From Lytechinus pictus (Eukaryota; Echinodermata; Echinoidea; Temnopleuroida; Toxopneustidae), in assembly GCF_037042905.1 (NCBI RefSeq), contig NC_087258.1, positions 4,752,501 through 4,816,500 on the forward strand: a stretch of 64,000 bases of DNA. The letters run 5' to 3'. Under the pieces are notes generated by a model. That model ran no database searches. It had not been told where the DNA came from and saw only the letters and a list, made by a program, of their open reading frames with translations. This document shows positions 24,501 to 35,721 of this stretch, in pieces; position 1 is the first letter of the stretch, and each line of letters begins with the position of its first letter. The position numbers and the translations under genes were made by a program.

Positions 24501-27500
24501 ACAGGCAAATTCTTCATATGGGTGGTGATAACCTCTCTCTTTTTCCAATTTTTTTTTTAATAGGCTCGCTCCTTTGATAAATCATGGCTCCAATGACAAT
24601 TTAGAGTTTATGATTTTCTATAAGGAAGTGTCATCAGTCGTTGTAAAGTCATTTGTAACTTACAATCAGATTTATGGCACTCCCCCTCCCAGTCGGCAGG
24701 CACATACCCTGATTGAAACCCTGATCAACAAGTGGGTCTCACAGCAAAGACTAGCACATATATAAGACTTGCTGTTTTGACAGGGCTTTCAGTACACAAG
24801 GCATTATAGATTGCACATTCAGACCATTAACTCGAGTGACGGGTTTGCCCAGTAGACTTCTACCCCCCCCCCCTTCGCCAAGTTTCTTACCATCACCATA
24901 ATACACAGAAGACGGGTCCTTGGCCACCCAGCCCTGCATCTCAGTCAGTAGACCATTAGAGGGACTAGAACTCATAAACGGTAGACCAGTTGCTTGTGAG
25001 AGGACTATCTCTCTTATCACCCCAATGTAGAGGGCTATGTAGTCATTCTCATATCTGGTGAAATTCCTGCTGGTGTCATACCTAAGAGTTTGAGGTAATG
25101 GGACGGAGACCAAGGTAAAGGAAATTAAGGGACTGATTCATAAAGGTGCTTGTGAAGTTGGGCATGACTTTGTGAATGGCTGGTATATGGCAAGCTAGAT
25201 GTTATCTCATTTGTGGTAATTACATGTATCTTACTTGCTAATATAGTAATTAACACTTAATCAGAATTCCCTAAGTGCTCTACAATAAAACAACACAATA
25301 ACCCTGGCTTAAGAAGAGCAGCAGTTATACTCTCTGAATATCGAGGAACATATTCCCGCCAGGTCCCCATGTAACTCACCTGGCTTGAGTCAAGCATAAA
25401 AAAAATGAATTTAATACCTTGGGTAGGATTTGAACCCACAACCCTTTCATGAAGCAATGCTAGCCAGAACCACTACACCACGATACTCCTCCTCATATTT
25501 CATTATAAGCTTTACGAAGAGATGAAACATGGATCAATCTTCAAACTATACATAGCACGATTAGGTTGCAATGTTTTACTTCCTACACAGAGCTTATTTG
25601 GAAACAAACTTAAGAAATGTAAGGGAACCTTATTCCTGTAATTTAAAAACTTCAGAAGTCCTACGTCACTTACCAATCTTTTCTCAATGCTTTCTCATTT
25701 TCATTATTTGCACTCCATGCGATGATAGATGGGTGACTGCTCAATCTGCGCACCTGAAAATCAAAGACAAGAGATAATAAGTACAGACAGGAAAAGAGAA
25801 TCATTTAGATGCATACTCATGACCAAAATATGACAAATTAAAGGCAAAACTTATGTTGATGTCTTGAGCAAACAATTTAAGCAATGATAGTGTTGCAAAA
25901 TCTGTTGCAGATACAGTTTGAATGCAACCAAAAACATTGAGTGCAGATCCCAAATATGCTCTTTTGACTGGTTGAAATCAAGTTGCGTTCGATATCTGAA
26001 GTTGTTTGATTGCAAACTTTTGTGTAATAGGTCCCCTAGTTGGTAGAAGGCTTACCTGATAGTGGACTTCTTCAGCAACTGATGAACGGAACACTTCATC
26101 AACTGGATACATAGCACAGGCGAACATAAAATCCTGCCATACTATAATCCCAAGCTCATCGCAGAGCTCGTAAAATTCATCTCGCTCGTAGACGCCCCCA
26201 CCCCAGACTCTTAGGGCGTGGATGTTGGCATCAATTGCCGACTGGAGGAGGCCGGTCAGGTTGCTGCGGGTGATTCGTTCCTGGAATGCATCCGCTGGTA
26301 TCCAGTTAGAACCCTTGATGAAGATGGGAATGTTGTTGATTTTGAAGTAAAAGGACAATCCTGGAAGTGGGGTAGAAAGAGAAATTGTGCAATGGTAGAA
26401 GTAAACTATTTGCTACACTGACACAGAGAACTCCTTGGGAGATTGATCCTTTCAACATGGCTGCTGTGATAGTATTAAATGGTCTCTCAAGATTTACACA
26501 GCCAGCTCTCATCATGGAATCTTTTCAGAAAAATTGGGGGGAAAAAGTAGATGAAATCTTAAATGCGCAGTCAAAACTTACGTTTCCACCATTGCCGTAT
26601 CAGAAATACAGTATACACCTTTAACTACTAAACTTTTCATATAACCTCTGTGCCGGCCTCTGCGACCTGCGACCTTGTCACCCAAATTTTTCTTCCAATA
26701 TGCATACATAAACAACCTCTCTTCCATGGTCAATGTAGCATGCATCTTGGAAAAGAGAAGCATAACTCACACTCCATTTCATGAAATAAAATAAAATAAA
26801 GAAATACCATTACCTGTACTATTAGCAATCTTTTCTTGCACAAGCTCCACATTTCTAAATCCGACCTTCATTGACCTTGAGCTGGTCTCACCTGACCTTG
26901 AAATCTTCAAGGTGACATTGAGAGGATATAGGGTCTGGGAGCCATACCCATGAGGGTACCATAATTCTGCCTGTTAAAGACATCAGGTGTTAAGAATGTG
27001 AGTATATAACTGAAAACAAGTCAAGATGAAACATGAAACTATAAACAAAATACAACCAACCCCCCCATTCAATGAAATGCTTTTGCAAACAGAGATTTTT
27101 AGGTACGTATGCCAGGGATCAAATAAAAAAATGGGTAATACAAACACTCATAATCAGATCTTACTGAATATTTATATCTAACATCATCTCTGATTTTCTT
27201 TAGTAAAAAAATTCTCATTATAATAGCACCACCATCATCATCAACTTTCCACACAACTTCACTTGCAACTAATGACCTGTACCAGCCCCATAGAAACATT
27301 GTTACTCTAACAATGGGCTAACAGAGACAAGGTTACAACCAGTAATGTTGCAGCGATGCCTAACGTCAGCTTGGATCAACGTTTGACATCACTTCTGAAA
27401 GATGTGACTGGCTATGCTGTTATAGCTCTGTTAGGCTAACAAGGTTTATGTGTGGCCGTAACTGGAAGATAAGCTTACCCAGTAACATTTACAAATGACT

Positions 27501-30500
27501 GCAGGTTTTTGTACATGTATTACCATAGACTTCCGATTTCTAGTATACGTCCTAGGGAGATACCAAAAATTTTAATGAGTGTTTGAATTTCCAACTTTTA
27601 AGAAATAATAAGCATTGCATTTAGATGCTTGTTAACATCAAGAATTTTCATCTAAAGATTGTATTTTAACTTATGCTGTGGGTAAAATAGATAGAAGATT
27701 TGATTAAGCACCCAAGAAAGTTGCATCTAAAGTCTTTAGTAAATGAACAGCTTTATCAAACACCCTCTATGATTAATCTACCATCAGGAAATAATCAGCC
27801 TCACTTACCTTTGGGACAAAGACTTGCTTGCTGATCTGGTCATGGTCAATATCAATCTCAATGTCAAATATCTTTGTATAATTCATGGTAGGAAACCACA
27901 CCAGCACTGTGGCATTAATGCTCTCGTTGGAGGGAAGGTTCCCAAGATCAAAGTACATGGTGATATTCAGCCATCCTGGATTTGGGGGTTCGGAGACAGA
28001 ATTTCCCGCTAGTAATAGATAAAAAGTAAGTGGTGATTTGTTATTAATCAATAATTTTAAGAAAGATGGTGCTATTTTTTTTACCTGATTGCATGAATGC
28101 TTGTAAGCAAGCAACCAGAGAACCGACAGCTATAAAGGTCCTCTCCAAGAGACCTGGTAATGAGGATTTAAATGCCTTACAAAATGGCACTAGCGCACCT
28201 AGTGGGAATCGAACCTGCGTCACCGGATCCAAAACCCCTGCTATACTGACTGAGCTATCACGCCTCCACAAATATAAATCAAAGGAAAACAGATACTGTG
28301 TTAGAATATATTGTGGCATATAAATGTTTTCTTAATTATGATTGAGACACAAAACAGTAGTTCCTGGTTCCTGAGTTTAACTTGTCAAATAAGTATGGTA
28401 CAATACTATGTCTCTGAAAGGTCTCAAAATCAAGAAAAATCATCATTCTCTAATAAGTTGATCAAATGACATTTATCTTTTTAACAGAACCTGGACTGGA
28501 TTTTCAAGCAACTTGAATTCTTTACTTTGAGGATGTATTTTAAGTGTTACACTGTATTAATTGATAAGAAAAAATAAAGGGGTTGCCTTGAAACATGTGG
28601 CCACGCTTGTTTTTAATTCATGTATTTAACTGTGATTCAAAGTCCAGAGACTTACCACAGGACCATAACATGCATATGTCAAATAAAATCATAATAACAC
28701 TACTACTTTGACAGTGATACTTTTTTTATAAAAAAAAAAGTTCACAACTGACAACACTTAAGTACATATATGTTCAAACTTACATTCATATGAAATGGCA
28801 GTCACATCTCTGAGGATGGGATCATCAAATGCTTCCAAATAAATGTCTTTCCTAGAAAAAAAAACAAATCAAACAATATATGTGAAATTAGAGAACAGTT
28901 GAATTAAATTCATAAGGAGCAATTTTCTAGGGTGACAACATCAAATATAATACCATTATCAAACTGAAATTATACTTGAAAGTTTGCAAACATTTTCTGA
29001 GGCAGCTTTAAAAGAAACAAAGAGATCTCTTGTAATGATAAAAAAAAACAATAATAGAGAGAAAGTAAGATACAAATTTTGGTATAAAACAAATGAAGTA
29101 TTAGGGCCTATATGAGTAATGGCTGATATAACTTAGTGCATATATTGATTTGCAATAAACATATCACTAATAATCATTGAAATCCATTTAAAAGTCATGG
29201 CTAAATAAAATACACAAAACCAATGATCATTCAAGGTAAATGTGAAGAAACATCCTCTCACCAGATGCCGATAGGGGCAAAGCCTGGGCCCCAATCCCAT
29301 GAGAAGGAACTTTGTTCTTTCCTGATGAAGTTTGGATGACAGAACCCATGTTGTACGGGAGGAGGGCAATCAGGGGGTACGTCGTAGGGGTATGAGCTGA
29401 ACCTGGTAGCCGAGAAGGTGATCGGTGACTCAAACGCAACCTGGATGATATTCTCACCAACCTGTTTTTCAGGGATAAATTTAGTTCAGGGGAGCATTTC
29501 ATGAAACAGATTACCATTGACTTACACTGACAACTGTTATAAGGTACCAAAATGCTTGCATCTGATTGGCTAAGAGAAAATTTGTCAGTGAAAATTATCA
29601 ATGAGATGCTTCATGAAACAATCCCCAGGGGGATATAAAATAAAGTATTTTCAATCATTCTGAACATCAAAACAGTCTCCAGTAAATTGAATAAACTTGA
29701 ATTTGACTTCTTGGTGCAGCACAAAATAAAGATACTGTAGTGCTCCCTATTAGCAATCAATGGCAGCAAATGGCTACATCTTGCACAACACAAGATGCAG
29801 TTTATCTTTATGAATTCATAAGGAGCCTAAAATAATAGTGAGCCCGCTCAGCATGATTTCCCTTCCAGTCTTCCTGGTTCCAATTTCTCCATGCAAAATT
29901 AATAAAAGGCTGCTACAAAACACTCAATGCAATAGAACTATGAATTTGACATAAAAAGTTAATTCAAAGTTGTTTTCAATCCTGAATTGTTACACATTTT
30001 ACTTGAGTAATACATATAGAAAGTGATAAAGAAATATTAATATTTATGACATAAACAATGGGATTACTTCAAATAAACAATGGCAAATAGAGTTGTAATG
30101 TAAGAAGATGAGATTTTACGGAGACAGTATAATTGATTGTTGATTTATAAATAAATAACAAACCTTCAATACAGGTGTCACATCCCACACATGACGTACA
30201 AACATGTTTGTTGATGAACCAACTGGAATGCCATTGAGAGTGATGTTTGCAATCGTATCAAGGCCTTTGCTCACCAGCTTTACATTGTGTTTCTTCACCA
30301 ATTCACTCGGCACTGAAATAAAACATAAAATATTCACATCAGATTAAAACAAATTAACATTGTAAAAGGTCCAAATGAAAGAGAGCGGACACGGTGGGAT
30401 GGAATGAGATCCCAATGATTCATCAATTCAAATATTTCAGCCACTGCTTTAAAATCTTGACTAATGGTATTTTATTTCAAGACTCTTCGCAGCAAGAGCT

Positions 30501-32159
30501 GAATTGTACGAACTTTTACATTAAAAAAAAACAATATAAAACATATCTACAGAAATACTTAATAATAAGTATCAAAATAGTGGGTATACAAATATACAAA
30601 GCATGAAGAAATATAAAATCATTAATACTTCGGGGGTTAATATGAATCAACAGAATATTTTCAACTAATTGTAAAGACTATAAGTAATTGGTGTTAATCA
30701 TTTGTAAAAAGGAGGCACACACTTTCGATTTTTCCCTTTGCTCACTGGCTTTACATTGGTTTTCTTCATCAATTCACTAGGAAATATAATATACATGAAA
30801 TATTCTTAAGATCAGAAAAAAATGATTACATAATCTAAATGAGTTTAGAGAAGAGAGAAGGGTGGGTGAAATGGCTTTCAATGGCCTTGGATCAATTTAA
30901 TTATCTAACCCCTCTTTCAGAAGAAGGCAAAGTTTTTATTTCGGGGGCTACTTTTAAAAACCTACAGCTTAAATCTGCAATCATTGGATAACCTTAAATA
31001 AATTGGAGTGAATGGGTATTTTAATGGTTTTAAAAAATAATTTTTAACGGCTATTTTGAGCATTTGGGAGCAAAATCATCCCCCATGCAATTGTTTCCCT
31101 GCTCGGTAGTTTCTACAAGCTTACCAGTAAAGCTGTGAGTGTAGGTCCAGTTCTCCCTGCCTACCCATTTATAGAGATCATCATTGAATCGATAGTATGG
31201 ATCAGACAGGATACCCGATGAAATGAGGTCAGTGTGAACGCTCCCTGGAACCTGACCAGGAATGGAAATACCTACAAAACAACATGTTAAAGAAAGAAAA
31301 TAAAACACTGAAAAAAGCAAAATAAAATGAAACAAAACTTGCCAGCAAATGCAAAAGCTGCTAACCCTTCAACATCACACAAACAAATACTTACATGTAC
31401 ATTGTAAAATAAAAGTTTTTAATCTCCTCTCCTTCAAAAATATAAGGCAAAACCTGTATACTATATTTTTGTTTATTTGTTCCACAATAAAGTACCCTAT
31501 CTAGCTTCCAACTCGCTGCTTTTATTTACGATACCTACGACGTCATGTTTATTCTTACATACCACTTTTCCTTTACAAAATTAAAATAAATACCTTGAAC
31601 ACTTAAATAAGATAACTGAAATACTAGTATAAGCTTTAAAATGTATGCTTGGGGTAGGAAATTCACTTGATTGATTAAAATGGTAATTAAAACAAAAGAA
31701 TAAAGCACACTAAAATATTAGCTGCCATTTCAACATTGAAAAAAAAAAAAAGGAGCGTGGGGGGGGGGGCAAAACCTGTCAGTGAATGTAAATGCTACTA
31801 CCCCTTCAACAATCACACTTTCATTGTAAAACAAGTTTGTTATTCCTTCTACTTTTGAAAATGTCCTTTTAAAAAATACACTAACTTTTGATATACAAGT
31901 ATATTCCACTATGTATATTTAAATGCGAATATTTTTCTTCATAAAAGGAAATCTAGGAAAACAATCCTTGAAATAAAAAGAAAATTTTGAAACTTCATGC
32001 ATGGATTGAGACATAACTAGAATTGATTATGGATATATTAAAGTTCTACTTACTGCCATTTGAATTGGTCAGCTTCCACTGCCCATTGAGGTCAAAGGTC
32101 AATTCTCCATTTGTCTGCAGCCAACAACTGGCAAGAACAATTAAAATAAAGAAAAGCAT
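18550..32159 (-). CDS. MANBA: Beta-mannosidase, lysosomal, GH2 family (16 exons, 887 aa)
   Basis: Exons 5' to 3': 32054-32159, 31125-31271, 30164-30312, 29262-29461, 28784-28851, 27809-28008, 26814-26970, 26056-26360, 25674-25753, 24891-25081, 23861-24040, 22345-22442, 21253-21397, 20412-20617, 19267-19467, 18550-18780. They total 2664 nt, in frame throughout, ending TGA; human MANBA is 879 aa. It removes terminal beta-1,4-mannose in the last step of N-glycan breakdown in lysosomes. Residues 1-18 are a signal peptide ([13 protein letters not shown]). The GH2 sugar-binding and immunoglobulin-like regions come first. The TIM-barrel follows, with [16 protein letters not shown] and [12 protein letters not shown], then the acid/base motif WSANNENE (predicted Glu462) and the nucleophile motif RFASEYG (predicted Glu558). 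[17 protein letters not shown] follows. The C-terminal beta domain ends SLMDLY, like the human tail. N-glycosylation sequons are present (ENWT, ANIT, LNIT). Catalytic residues are intact, so the enzyme is probably active. Confidence 0.96.
19491..19643. repeat. Hairpin element in the beta-mannosidase intron (arms about 75 nt)
   Basis: TAATTAATATTTATGAATGC at the left is inverted at the right as GCACTCATAAACATTAATTA. Nearer the centre GGTGAAAGATGAAAT and ATTTCATCTTTCACC pair exactly, leaving a loop of a few bases (TGTAG). It lies just upstream of the acceptor of exon 15. Confidence 0.75.
19650..19940. mobile_element. Probable short inverted-repeat element beside the hairpin
   Basis: TATATGACACCTAAAAATAGAT at the left corresponds to ATCTATCTTGGTGTCATATA at the right, inverted with a few mismatches. 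About 290 bp, non-coding. It may form one composite insertion with the hairpin at 19491-19643. Confidence 0.5.
22586..23195. mobile_element. MITE family B, copy 2 (TTAA-ended)
   Basis: Begins TTAAAGGTCAAGTCCACCCC and ends with the exact inverse GGGGTGGACTTGACCTTTAA. About 610 bp, in the beta-mannosidase intron between exons 11 and 12. Left and right halves are inverted relatives of each other (GAAAATTTCATCAAAAT against ATTTTGATAAATTTTTC). Like family A it is bounded by TTAA on both sides. Confidence 0.85.
23540..23705. repeat. Dispersed-repeat-like GC-rich block
   Basis: A stretch with TTAACTTTGGTTAAGATTTC, then GACGACGCCACTGCCACCG and CGGCGCCTATAGTCTCGC stands out from AT-rich intron DNA in GC content. 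It resembles interspersed repeats I recall from marine invertebrate genomes, but I cannot name the family. No second copy in this window. Confidence 0.35.
25256..25495 (-). mobile_element. tRNA-derived SINE (copy in beta-mannosidase intron)
   Basis: Read on the minus strand, the first 80 bases look like a degenerate tRNA with A box (GTGGTGTAGTGGTTCTGG) and B box (GGGTTCAAATCC). An unrelated tail of about 150 bases follows and ends TTTTATTGTAGAGCACTTAG. The tRNA part does not fold fully, so it is a SINE head and not a gene. Confidence 0.65.
27299..27442. mobile_element. MITE family C, copy 2
   Basis: Ends TTGTTA and TAACAA, with GGCTAACAGAG and CTCTGTTAGGC inside. It shares GGTTACAACC and GATGTGACTGG with the copy at 6784-6935. 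Located in the intron between exons 6 and 7 of beta-mannosidase. Confidence 0.75.
28075..28268 (-). mobile_element. Second tRNA-derived SINE, different tRNA head
   Basis: On the minus strand: GGAGGCGTGATAGCTCAGTC (A-box-like), then GACGCAGGTTCGATTCCC (B box), followed by a tail running through GGAGAGGACCTTTATAGC towards an A-rich end near 28075. The promoter boxes are well preserved, but the cloverleaf is incomplete. The head differs from that at 25256-25495, so the two are separate families. Confidence 0.65.
29489..29626. mobile_element. MITE family D, copy 1, close to exon 4 of beta-mannosidase
   Basis: Ends GGGGAGCATTTCATGAAACA and its inverse, TGCTTCATGAAACAATCCCC-like. Inside are GACAACTGTTATAAGG and TGATTGGCTAAGAG. 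About 138 bp, starting 28 bases upstream of exon 4, so it may contribute part of the branch-point region. Relatives lie at about 33895-33975, 39525-39664 and 40708-40836. Confidence 0.75.
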
Positions 32160-33153
32160 CCTTCTTCTCCTCCTAGTAAGAAATATTTGAAAAATAAACA
32201 GAATAGTAGCTCATTTTAGACCTTTTTCAATTGTAAATATTTAATTGTAATCTTCTTCAGAAAAAAATGTGTTGTAACCAAGCAAACTTTCAGTTAAATT
32301 TTCAATGTTTTCTTCCAATTTCATCAATATACAAGTACACCTGTTATGTGTCATCTTATGACAAACAATGAAAGGCTGATTGTTTGGGAGCACTTGTGTA
32401 TCAAACAGTGTTTACATTATCCTTCCTATCATTCTGTAAACTGTAAACAATATCCTGAAACATTGACCATTAAGCTTACTGTTGCAGTGACCATCATACT
32501 CTCTGGCACCATCACCCATTAGTCCTACGAGGTTTGGATGGAGTACACAAACGATCTGTAACATTGACTGAAAGTTACTGTGGGTTCTGTGTTATTTTTC
32601 ACCGACAGCCACAAAATTGTCAAAATAAAAATATGTGGCACACTGACTAAAAGGACTTTCCCAAAACTAAAAGTGATCAGCACTTAGTAAAATCAAAAAT
32701 CATGAGCATGCAACACAAGCAAGCTAAATTTTTTACCTTTTTGAATGAAAATTGAATTTTTGTGATAGATTTTGACACAATATTCAGTATTCAGAAGATA
32801 AATATTTAACCTTTTTCCTTTCCTTTTCTTTCTTGAAAGTTATGAAACTCAAATGGCCTCATTACGGAACTGAAACCTTGACCTTGGTTTCGATTGGCAC
32901 TAGCACTAGCAGGCCCAAATTAATAAATTAACAACAGTGGCACAAGTGCACTTTCGCACCACGCCTGGAACCTGACACCTTCCACGTCCATCTTGCTCGC
33001 GCTGTGCAGATCGGCGGCTCAATTCAGCCGAGACTGAGATCGAGAACATGCGAAAGTGTAATGTGTCACTGTCAGCGCCACAATATCGTTCTAACCGTTA
33101 AAAGTGGTGGGGTATTCTGCAATTGTTCCCAAACTGAAGCTATGCTTACTCAC
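32160..33153 (-). other. Probable 5' UTR intron of beta-mannosidase
   Basis: The coding first exon is preceded by ATTTCTTACTAG, a good acceptor, 16 bases before the ATG. That implies an upstream non-coding exon. The best donor is at 33153 (CACATG then GTGAGTAAGC). The interval holds no other exon that I recognise. Confidence 0.5.
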
Positions 33154-33250
33154 CATGTGATAGCTGAGAGAACTTAATTCCCAAATGTTGATGGTTTGCC
33201 GACTTTGCCCTTGCTTGGTTTCTCGACAAGTCCTCAAAATCAATCTCCGA
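33154..33250 (-). other. Predicted 5' non-coding exon of beta-mannosidase
   Basis: The right end is approximate. The minus-strand sequence ends in a strong donor (GTGAGTAAGC) and would splice to the acceptor ACTAG just before the coding exon. Its last three bases are an ATG that would open a short overlapping reading frame out of frame with the enzyme. Prediction only; no transcript evidence. Confidence 0.45.
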
Positions 33251-33260
33251 CTTTAATAAT

Positions 33261-33284
33261 TATCATGTGACTAGTCACATGATA
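33261..33284. promoter_or_regulatory. 24-bp palindrome of two TCATGTGA boxes at the putative beta-mannosidase promoter
   Basis: The sequence is its own reverse complement and contains TCATGTGA then TCACATGA separated by four bases (CTAG). TCATGTGA is the M-box/E-box variant recognised by the MITF/TFEB/TFE3 family, which drives lysosomal genes in vertebrates. It sits just upstream of the predicted 5' exon. Function is inferred from motif and position. Confidence 0.55.
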
Positions 33285-33291
33285 CTAGTAA

Positions 33292-33878
33292 TTAAAGGAG
33301 AATGAAACCCTTGAAACCAGCTGAATCCATATCAAAGAGAAAAATCAAAGAAACATATTGTTGAAAGTTTGAGGAAGATTGAATGAATAATAAGAAAGTT
33401 ATGAGCATTCGAATATTGAGATCACTAGTGCCATGTAGATCCTCCCAACGGCAATGCGACCAAGATCTGTGATATCACACACGTACAACTCCCTCATTAC
33501 TTTAGTACTTATTTCACTTATATTCTCACTTTTATAGAGTCTATCACAAGGTGAGGTGTTCTCTTTATGAGATGACAAGTACAGAGGTTTCACAACATTA
33601 TATCATTGATGAATCGTTTGTCATATGATTAGAATGAGCAAAAAGAGATGTTTTGGGGTATATTTTCAGTGTCCCGGAGAGTTGTACGTGTGTGACATCA
33701 CAGATCTTGGTCGCATTGCCAATGGGAGGATCTCCATAGCATTAGTGATCTCGACATTCAAATGCTCATAACTCTTTTATTGCTAGTCCTATTTTACTCA
33801 AAGTTTTGTTGATCTTATTCTTTGATTTTTCTGCTTTCACAAAAGCTAACTTGCTCCAAGAGTTTCATTCTCCTTTAA
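33292..33878. mobile_element. MITE family A, copy 3
   Basis: Bounded by TTAAAGGAGAATGAAAC and GTTTCATTCTCCTTTAA, in the same orientation as copy 2, 587 bp. It begins 8 bp beyond the E-box palindrome, so its insertion could separate or shape the beta-mannosidase promoter. Slightly shorter than the other copies because of a small deletion near 33676. Confidence 0.85.
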
Positions 33879-33894
33879 GAGTTAGAGATGGATT

Positions 33895-33975
33895 CAGGGG
33901 GCGTTTCATAAACTTTCCTTGATTTTGATTGGCTGAGAGGCACAGTTCCTATTGTGAATGTCGGATAACTCGTTT
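33895..33975. mobile_element. MITE family D, partial copy
   Basis: GGGGGCGTTTCATAAACTTTCC followed by TTGATTGGCTGAGAGGCA and GTCGGATAA matches the copy at 39525-39664. The right half is missing or unrecognisable. Confidence 0.55.
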
Positions 33976-34461
33976 TTGTTGAATTATTTTACGTTCTTAT
34001 ATGAAAGTAAATAATATTATCACCTGTAATTTATTAGAAACATAATTGCTAATGGATTTCTAAATTCATGTGAGCAAAAAATATTGATGAGAATTGATGG
34101 GGCACATTTAGTTCATAATCTTCTGTGGCTTTTTAAAATGTTGAAAATTTTCCTTCCATATATTCATCAAGCAGATCATGCAATCACATTTTCACATATT
34201 TTGTTGTAATTTTCTGTTTAGATACTCGCTCTATGTAAAATCATTTATTAGCTCGAACGCGTTCCACGTTCTTTTTTTTTTTGGGGGGGGGTAATGTACA
34301 AACAGAGAAAACTTGAACACTGCATATTCAGGAGCGATATACAGTCAATTGTAGACAGGAATACTGGCCCTTGTTTTTTTCCCCCAAAATGATCGAAAGG
34401 GTATAGGCCTATATGAATCTGAGGGGCGTATCTTATTTCTTTTTTTTTCTCAATATGGTTC

Positions 34462-35065
34462 TGTTATGTGGTGATAAGACATATCTCACATACTCAATAA
34501 TATATCAATACATAATCAATACTTCTACAGGAAGTATACCAACTCCAACTTTATATTACTCATTCTTCTTCCAGCTAAACTTCTGACGCACACACATTTT
34601 ATGGGTTTATTATTCACTACATTTCATGTTCTCCCGAAAAGGTCAACTCACCCAATTCAGAGTAAAGTTATAACGTGCAGATTGTTTTGGTCAAGCGTCC
34701 AAGGTTGACCAACACCTGTTTGGTAGTAGAGTCTTGACCAGACCAATATAAAAGGGGTTCACTTCTGAACCCAGTCAGATTGGTTACAGAATAGAGATTG
34801 GAGTTAAGATTTTGGAATGGTTTAGAGACAGAGCTACAGAAGAGTTTACATGTTATATTACATTAGTTTGCAGAGTCTATTTCATATACTTCAGAGTACA
34901 GTCACCATCAGACTTATATATGTATTTGTCATCATCATCATCATCATCATCAAGTTATAATCATCTTTAATAAATGTATATATAAATTGTATATCCTGCA
35001 TTGCGTTGTCTTCATTTAAGACTGGTTGAAAATAAAAGAACATTAGATCCAACGACAACATAACA
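34462..35065 (+). mobile_element. Solo LTR of a retrotransposon (604 bp, 4-bp target duplication)
   Basis: It starts TGTTATGTGG and ends CAACATAACA, giving TG...CA ends with a 7-bp inverted terminus (TGTTATG/CATAACA). The flanks are GTTC (34458-34461) and GTTC (35066-35069), a 4-bp duplication. Inside are a TATA box (TATAAAAG at 34747), AATAAA at 34969, and a (TCA)n run at 34930-34950. The order TATA then poly(A) signal fits an LTR read on the plus strand. No gag, pol or second LTR is nearby, so it is a solo LTR. A diverged inverted copy lies at 56163-56649. Confidence 0.85.
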
Positions 35066-35341
35066 GTTCCAACAATAAAACATTACTGTGCCCCTCTTGA
35101 ATTCCACGTATACAAAGCGATACAATCCTAGATCTACTGCTGTAGAGCCCTATACTCTCCAAATAACTCTCATTGGAAAGGTAATTAGGCCTACATTGTT
35201 GTTCGTGAGTGGTAAATAAAAAAATAATAACACTGAGAAATGATGATCACAACCACCAGGATAATCCATGATACAAAATAAGCCATGAGCAGATTGTTGC
35301 AACTTGTGATAGGATTAACTTCTAGGCTTAAAACTCCTACC

Positions 35342-35482
35342 CACTAGCGTACCTACGGGTGGGGGGGGGGGGGCAGGGGGGCACTCTGCCCCCCCCCTGA
35401 CGAGTCACAGCCAATGCAAAAGACGTATCTTTGCCCCACCTGACGGGCTCCAAAAACCTTTTTTGCCCCCCCCCCCCTGACG

Positions 35483-35517
<35 letters not shown>

Positions 35518-35713
35518 TCTCAATTTTTTTCTTGTACGGAATCCTTTATTTGTGATCGAAGACTTTTTTTTTTTTTTTCCTTTCAATTTTTTTCTGGTAC
35601 GGAATCCTTTATTTGTGATCGAAGACTTTTTTTTTTTTTTTTTTTTTTTTGCTTGTCAAATTTTTTAGCGGACGGTTTTGCCCCCCCTGTGGAAAATCCT
35701 AGGTACGCCACTG
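35342..35713. mobile_element. hAT-type MITE with perfect 8-bp target duplication
   Basis: The termini are CACTAGCGTACCTACGGG and its inverse-like CCTAGGTACGCCACTG. The flanking octamer CTCCTACC occurs on both sides (35334-35341 and 35714-35721), the hAT hallmark. Inside is a tandemly duplicated module, CTTGTACGGAATCC / CTGGTACGGAATCC then TTTATTTGTGATCGAAGAC, separated by long T-runs, plus C and G homopolymers. No transposase. ORFs inside are low complexity. Confidence 0.88.
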
Positions 35714-35721
35714 CTCCTACC

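Noticed and set aside
25404-25492. tRNA-like sequence on the minus strand
   Set aside because: Only the A and B boxes are convincing. The acceptor and anticodon stems do not pair and a SINE tail follows, so it is annotated as a SINE.
28184-28266. tRNA-like sequence on the minus strand with a good B box
   Set aside because: The cloverleaf is incomplete and it is joined to a SINE-type tail, so it is not called a tRNA gene.
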